The translations under genes were made by a program, and so were the position numbers. From Symsagittifera roscoffensis (taxonomy: Eukaryota > Xenacoelomorpha > Acoela > Convolutidae): DNA of 64,000 nt. Shown in pieces: positions 58,127 to 64,000 of the stretch. The stretch spans positions 15,305,802 through 15,369,801 of the forward strand of contig NC_087064.1 of NCBI RefSeq assembly GCF_963678635.1. The letters run 5' to 3'. The notes under the pieces are model-generated. The model was given only the letters and a program-made list of their open reading frames with translations. It was not told where the DNA came from and did not search any database. Each line of letters opens with the position of its first letter. Within the stretch, counting starts at the first letter, position 1.

Positions 58127-58586
58127 ATGCCGGTTCCGAAAACCAAAATTGGTAAGTGTGCATTTTTCTGAAGCTCAAAAAATTTGACTACCTACCTAAA
58201 ACACTAAAAGCCTTATTTTTTTAGGGAAATCAAATATCGAGCTTGTTCGAGAGCGTCACAAAAAGCGTCGCATCAAAAAAGTATTGCTGACAACAGAGCC
58301 ACATCAAGGCAGTAATCAGTCTATGTCGATTTATAAAAAGCAACCTGGACTAGACATTCTCGAGCATTTGGGTGAATTGCACATACAAAACTCGACTTCC
58401 AGCGCCGAATCTTCCAAACACAGTCAATGTTTATTTGAAACACACTGCAAGTCCAAAAGGTCTTCAGCTTGTCGGATATTTGAATCAGAGCAGAAACGAA
58501 ATAAGTTGCAATCATGTCTGGAATGGTCAACGTCAACTCGGAGGTTACCGACTCCTTCTATCGGTACAAGATGCCCCGAATCCTAG
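58127..58586 (+). CDS. Spliced upstream ORF overlapping the eIF5 start (128 codons)
   Basis: ATG at 58,127 in a weak context (T at -3). Removing the leader intron 58,152-58,224 (GTAAGT...TTTTTAG) joins 25 bases to 58,225-58,586 in one open frame that ends at TAG, overlapping the first 72 bases of eIF5 in another frame. The first 30 residues are strongly basic ([11 protein letters not shown]). No family is recognised. In vertebrates eIF5 mRNAs have upstream ORFs that tune eIF5 level by start-codon stringency. A weak-context ATG whose ORF overlaps the main start fits that model, but function here is inference. It may be only a regulatory uORF. Confidence 0.45.
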
Positions 58587-61500
58587 CCAAGGTGGAGGGA
58601 AAAGGAAATGGAATCAAAACTGTTATTGTCAATATGGTGGACATTGCGAAGGCGCTCAGCCGACCACCAGCTTGTAAGTGTAATCGATTTATGATTCATG
58701 TTGCAAGTCAAAGGATTATAGGGTGGCTGCTTTTTTGCTCCAATGGAGTGTTGAATTAAGAAAGCTACGCTTGCTATTAGCAATTGTCGTCTAAGCGGAA
58801 CATACTCTGTTCCTGTTAACCACTGTCTAACTGAATCATTTAGTTATAAAGAGTCGATGAACGTAGCGAGGACTCTTATATTCATCTTGGTGTTTTTTTG
58901 TTTATTTTCAGGAAAAAGGCTTCATATGCCGTTATAACTATGATGAGCATTCATACAAGTTATTACATTTATGAATACATTTAGGAATTTATGATATTTT
59001 GGAGTTCAATTCAAATTCTTTGCTAAAAGTTAACTAAATTGAGCTCTCCGAATACGAACGTGGAAATTGCTCGAGAAAGGGTGAACGGCTTCTAGTTTCG
59101 AAAGTAGATTTTAAATTTTAGATTTTTCAGCGTAAAAAAAACTTAACCCATTGATCCTGTTGTCGCAAATGTAGTTAATTTTATCCAAAATGTGACAATC
59201 ATAAACTCGTCTTGAAATTCAAAGAGCATTAAGGCCAAATAATTTTTACTATGAAATTCGAAACTTGAAGTTAATTGCATAGTCTTGCATTGATTGACCC
59301 GTTTCCAACTGTCTGGTGGCTACGTTTACTTAACCAGGGTGGCTATTGTATCAGTGCCCTCGGTGCAAAGCGTGATCTGTCCGTGCCAGTAAATTAATGT
59401 TAGTGCCAAAAAAAGTTCGCCGCTTTTGTTCACTAGATCATTGAAAATGAAAGCAGGTTTATACAGTGAAAATTTGTTCAAGAGTTAAGTTTTCTTAAGT
59501 TTACAAAGAAATTAATTTTGAAACATTGTTGTAATAATATATTTTTCGAATCGTAAAAACTGATTTGGTTTAATTTCGTCCGATTTAGAATAGTTCCGAT
59601 CATTTTTTTCGTCATAAAAGATATCAGCTCATAATAGAAGTGCTTAGTGGACTCATTTTGCATTTAATGGCGAACCAATACTTTTATTTTAGTGTTTGTG
59701 TTTTGAGGTGAGTGAACTTGAAAATCCTCATTTATAAAAACGATCTTTCAAGCTGAACGGATGTCTTTTTACAGTATTTTCGTCTTCGTTGCCGTTTTGA
59801 TAGCTTTTTGCGAATTAGACAGTCAAAATTTTTATTTGTTATTATCCAAACTGAACATCTTTCAAAATAATTCGAGACAAATATTTGAAAATTTTTGGTA
59901 GATCAAGTTTTTTTTCGAGATTTTCAAAAAGTTCGGCTGTCGTATCGTATAATGTCGCTTAGTTTGCCATGCTGTAATTAAGCGGTGTCGAAGGTAGTGC
60001 AAAGCTCCCCTTCACCTCTCTGTTTACATTTGATGCGCGATGGTTTTTTCCTGTTTCCAAATAGTTCTTTGCAAGGGTTGAATTGTGATTTTACTAACCT
60101 TCACTTCGTAAATGTTCTCTTTTTTCGCTTAAAAACTTTATTTAGTTCAAATTATTTCGGCCTATTTTTTATCGCCATAGTGACCAATTTTTGAGACCTA
60201 TATTTTTTATGCTTACTTCTGGATCTTACAAAATGCTAAAAGTAATAATAGAACCTTCACTTCGTAAATGTTCTCTTTTTCCGCTTAAAAACTTTATTTA
60301 GTTCAAATTATTTCGGCCTATTTTTTATCGCCATAGTGACCTATTTTTGAGACCTATATTTTTTATGCTTACTTTGGATCTTACAAAATGCTAAAAGTAA
60401 TAATAGAAATTATAGTTCTAGTTTTTCATGACAACAATTTTTTTTTTTGGCTTTTTAATTTTTGTTTCCTTTTTGTTCGGCTTGATAGGTTTTGGCGTAT
60501 AATATATCGGATTAGTGGCCTCATATCGTTTCATTTGTCAAGAAAAAAAGTTTTTTAAGTGTTTGTGCCTTGAGGGCGAGGGAGACTCATTAACTTTTCA
60601 TAAAGTCTTAATTCTTGTGCATTTTCCTTCTTAAAGGGTTTCTGCTGAGGTATTTTTGGCTTTGTTACCATTGGGTAAATTATCTTCCGATGTTAGTTTC
60701 TTATTCGAATATCTTGGCATGTTTTTGGTTCAAAACTAGCTTTGTTCATTTAGGTATTTTCGTTCAGGTCTTATGGAATGTTGCAGGTTTTTCACTCAAT
60801 CATATGTTTGACTGGAAATTTTGCATATATTACTTTGGTTCTGTTTTTAAAACTAATTGTTCATTTGTAGATCCTTGCAAATATTTTGGATGTGAACTTG
60901 GCGCTCAAACTCAAATCGACGCCAAAAAGGAACGATACATTGTTAATGGGTCTCATGACGGTTCCAGACTGCAAGAATTACTAGATGGGTTTATTAAGAA
61001 GTTCGTGCTCTGTCCAGAGTGCGACAATCCGGAGACTACTCTGCTACCTAATCAGAAGAAGAAAATTATTCCTCAGAAATGCATGGCCTGTGGCTACACA
61101 AATGCTACCGTTGACATGACTCACAAAGTCTGCACTTACATACTGAACCATCCTCCCGAGATGAGCGAATCGGCGGCGAAGAACTATGCGAGCAAGAAGA
61201 AAGTGAGTTCATTTTAACAAATCATCTAATATGTAATTGATATTTTTTCCCAATTTGATTTGGGATATTGAAAGTTCTATGCTTTTTTGGAGAATTGTTT
61301 ATCATTACTAAGGAACAAAATATATACACTATCGATTAGCAAGCTTTATCAAACGGGAACGTTTTATGCCTGATCACTGGCATATAGTTATATATTGCGA
61401 GTGATGCAAATGCTTTGCTTTGCCTCTGCACCAACTCAATGTATATTAGCGTGGCGGTGATGAGAACGGAGATGACGAAGGCTTGGACATGGGAGATGAT

Positions 61501-63399
61501 GACGAACTGGAAGAAGTGATTCCGACTGGGAATGGAACTGCGAATGGGGCAGACGACAGAGAGTTCGACGACTGGTCGGAAGATACGAGTGCGGATGCAG
61601 TGGCCAAGCGACAGCAGGATCTAAGCATGGGGGTGAAAGGACTGACTATCACTGTGGAACTGGAGAAGACTCCTCTGGAACGACAAGAACTGTTCTACAA
61701 TTTCATGGAGGCTAGTACTGAACAAAAAACGATGGTAGTTCATGCAAGAATTGTAAAGATCGATCTGTCTATGAAACTCAAACGTTAAGCGAAACTCAAA
61801 TCATAATCATTGTGTATAGTTGTAATCATTTATGATAAAGTTTAATAAGCAGCTTATACAAGTTTGATAATGGTTCTAGGAGAAGAAGCGTGAAGGCAAA
61901 CTGGACGACCTGGCAGTTGCAAAAGAAGTGTATGAGAAGGCCATGGAACTAGACATCAACGATACTGCGCCTCTGATCATGGTCGGCGTCATCTTCACTG
62001 AGAATGTGCTGAAAGAGATGCCCCTTTACAAGAACCTGTTTCTGCGCTTCCTTCATGTGAAAGACATCAAGGATGGAGCGAGACCGAACGAGAGAGCCCA
62101 GAAGCAGTTGTTAGGTGATGAATAATCCCCTTTTTCTGCCTTGTTAGTCGTTTGTCCCCTACACTCGTTGATCATGAAGTAACTAATTTTTTTCCATCTA
62201 ATACTGTGCTGCTTGCACAACAACCGGCTACATTTGTTTCTTTTTGAATGATTTTTAAAACTTTTTGTGCTACATCGTATTTACAACATAATGCGTCCAA
62301 GGCCCTTTGCCATTTTCTTAAAATCTCACTGCGGTATTGAAATTAAGGTGGTCTGGAAAAATTGATAGAGGCACACAAGGATCAGCTAATCAGCAAGGTG
62401 CAGAACATGCTGTATGTGGCCTATGACAACGGACTCATCTCTGAAGAGGTCGTGATCGAATGGAGCAAGAAGGCGAGTAATTGCGTTGCATTTATTAAGT
62501 AGCTAAAAGTAGTCTGTGAGATGCTGATGACATTTGTTTTTAGTGATGTTATTTTTGAATTTGTAAGTCAAAGTAGGAGACTATCAGTAGGAAACTATTT
62601 GATGATAGAGAGGCTTCAAGGGATGGGACACAGTTAGTAGAAGCAGTAACCGTAAAGTGAACAAGTTCAAGTTTTGTTTTTGAAAACGAATAGGGGTGCC
62701 TACGATTAGCGAGTTTCAGAAATTATGAGTGATGAACTTGAACTCTTTTCTTATTTAATTTGGTTTTATACCGACTACGATTGAACAATCATTTTAAATA
62801 TTGATGCAGAGCTTGGACCTTATGTAATTAGCCTGCCTAGACAATGCCATAAATCTGCTGCTTTATGTTTATTATTTTATTATTTTTTATGTTTTCAGAT
62901 TTATATATTTTTCCTTTTCTTTGAAGATCTCAAATTTCGTTTTTCATGTGATAAAACGGGCAGTGCTCTGTAACTCAATTGGGTTCGTTAACTGTCCCCT
63001 CACTGTTTTTGGTGCTTCGTGTTAAAATTCTCGTTATATGCATATTTACCATTAACAATGAGAAATAAATTCTTTCTTTCTCTTTCAATTTGAAAGGCAT
63101 GATCTGATTATCCCACTGTTTTGAAAGCATCAAATCGTCCTGTAATTTTCAAATCGTCCTCTAAGTTAAGTGAATGCTTTATAGCAATATTTTCTTTAGA
63201 AGCTCACCATTTCAGTGGCATCCTTCAGGCTCATTAACTTGCTTGTTTTTAGGCTACTAAGAAGTTTGTGTCGCGTGAGTTGTCCAAGGAGATCCGAGCC
63301 AAAGCAGCTCCCTTTGTGGAATGGCTGCAGAATGCGGAGGAGGATTCGGACGAAGAGGACGAGGATGGTGAAGGAAACGAGGATGACGGAGACATCGAG
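58514..63399 (+). CDS. eIF5: Eukaryotic translation initiation factor 5 (3' end outside window)
   Basis: GTPase-activating protein for eIF2 in the 43S/48S initiation complex, cytosolic. Coding exons: 58,514-58,673; 60,871-61,202; 61,450 to about 61,752 (61,734 is the other in-phase donor); 61,880-62,114; 62,348-62,472; 63,253-63,399. The N-terminal domain has FYRYKMPR with the arginine finger (Arg17), [27 protein letters not shown] and a C4 zinc finger (CPEC...CMAC). A linker with DDWSEDT follows, then the W2/MIF4G-type HEAT domain ([44 protein letters not shown]) and an acidic run. The start has A at -3. Phases agree at every junction. The intron at 62,473-63,252 is GC-AG. The last exon with the acidic C-terminus is not found before 64,000. 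Confidence 0.95.
58855..58919 (+). repeat. Dispersed intronic repeat, copy a
   Basis: GATGAACGTAG, then GACTCTTATAT, then a T-rich run and TTTTCAGGAAAAA. The same order with small changes is found at 63,742-63,811. Each ends like a splice acceptor. Confidence 0.6.
60096..60408 (+). repeat. 156-bp tandem duplication in eIF5 intron
   Basis: Two near-identical copies (60,096-60,251 and 60,252-60,408) starting AACCTTCACTTCGTAAATG. Only a few bases differ, so the duplication is recent. Confidence 0.85.
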
Positions 63400-63741
63400 G
63401 TAATAACGCACCTAATAATAATCCTTATTTACGCTTGCGATCGGAATATATACTTTTTTTCGGGTCAACAACTTGCTTAACAGAATCAATAAGTATATTG
63501 ATTCTTAAAACTCTAATTTCTTAGCATCTGCTGATACACACTTACTCTGGAGGCAACGAAAACTCCTGGGACGGCAAAGGTCCTGGATTAGAACGTGACC
63601 AGGGCCTGTTTTGTTTTTAAAATAGGGAAATAATCCGTTTTGTATAAAATGTTCTTTCGTGTCTGCTTGTTTTGTCGGCGTATTTGCCATATCTGTGAGT
63701 TTTTTTTACTGTACGCATTTTTCATTGTTAATGTTTGAAAG

Positions 63742-63811
63742 TTGATGAACGTAGTTCAGACTCTTATATAGGTCGCGATGTTTTTTTTTTTGTTTCTTTT
63801 CCAGGAAAAAT
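63742..63811 (+). repeat. Dispersed intronic repeat, copy b
   Basis: Second copy of the 58,855 repeat, in the last visible eIF5 intron. The CAG at its end is followed by a frame that stops after eight codons, so I do not take it as a coding exon. Confidence 0.6.
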
Positions 63812-64000
63812 CTAACATTTGTTCAGGCTGAAATTTATTTTTTCGCAGTTTGACTTTTGAGTTTTTTCAGGGGTGAAAAATGGTGGCGGCTAACGTTTGA
63901 AGAAGAAACTAAAACTGATGATCAGCTTATATAATGCTTGAATAATGATTGCGCTTGTGATTAGGAAAAGTCTTATAATTTGCAAACGCTCTTTTGAAGT

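Larger units (their letters stand above)
58674..60870 (+). other. eIF5: First coding intron of eIF5 (2197 bp)
   Basis: GTAAGT donor, TTTGTAG acceptor, phase 1. It contains a 156-base tandem duplication (60,096-60,251 and 60,252-60,408) and a 65-base repeat (58,855-58,919) that recurs in the last intron. No embedded gene seen. Confidence 0.85.

Noticed and set aside
63765-64000. Last eIF5 exon within the window
   Set aside because: Candidate acceptors near 63,804, 63,848 and 63,871 all lead to stops within a few codons and do not give the expected acidic C-terminus.

Overview
The window is eukaryotic and almost certainly from an invertebrate animal. It holds the 5' three quarters of an intron-containing eIF5 gene (58.1 kb to the right edge), fragments of animal-type LINEs, and three kinds of Ty3/Gypsy pol sequence. 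No bacterial-style operons are present. I cannot name the species from sequence alone.

Layout: 0.1-3.3 kb is a decayed Ty3/Gypsy pol. From 3,757 a unit of about 3.82 kb is repeated in tandem (3,757-7,577 and 7,578 to the assembly gap at 10,914-11,113). Each unit carries an unrecognised broken ORF cluster, a LINE reverse-transcriptase tail, a Ty3/Gypsy integrase scrap, a CR1-like LINE 3' end and the 5' end of eIF5. The right part of the same unit occurs a third time at 56,560-58,576, where it runs into the complete eIF5 gene. So the promoter side of eIF5 was multiplied locally and later split by retrotransposons.

The centre (11.9-56.6 kb) is two related giant LTR retrotransposons of about 22 kb each, in opposite orientation. 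Element 1 (+, 11,880-33,809) has a 921-bp 5' LTR, a 3-kb leader, a fused Gag-Pol ORF, a macrodomain-like ORF, and a long second coding region with an SGNH/GDSL-hydrolase-like domain. Its 3' LTR is cut after 182 bp by element 2. Element 2 (-, 33,810-56,559) has two 886/887-bp LTRs that differ by three substitutions and one indel, a 2.4-kb leader with a 14-bp minisatellite, and the same gene order. Both have LTRs of the TGTG...TTACA form and the same candidate primer-binding site. The decamer GTCCGGGGAG lies 2 bp before the 3' LTR and recurs inside pol at matching places.

How the parts would work together: Gag-Pol gives capsid, protease, RT/RNase H and integrase. The macrodomain and SGNH proteins are accessory functions not usual for Ty3/Gypsy elements. 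The decamer looks like a polypurine tract with internal (central) copies that could prime plus-strand synthesis at several places, which would suit a 22-kb genome. Both elements carry frame breaks at different places, so neither copy looks autonomous as it stands, although element 2 inserted recently.

The right end (58,127-63,399) is eIF5 with a leader intron, a 128-codon spliced upstream ORF overlapping the eIF5 start, and one GC-AG intron. Its last exon or exons lie beyond the window.
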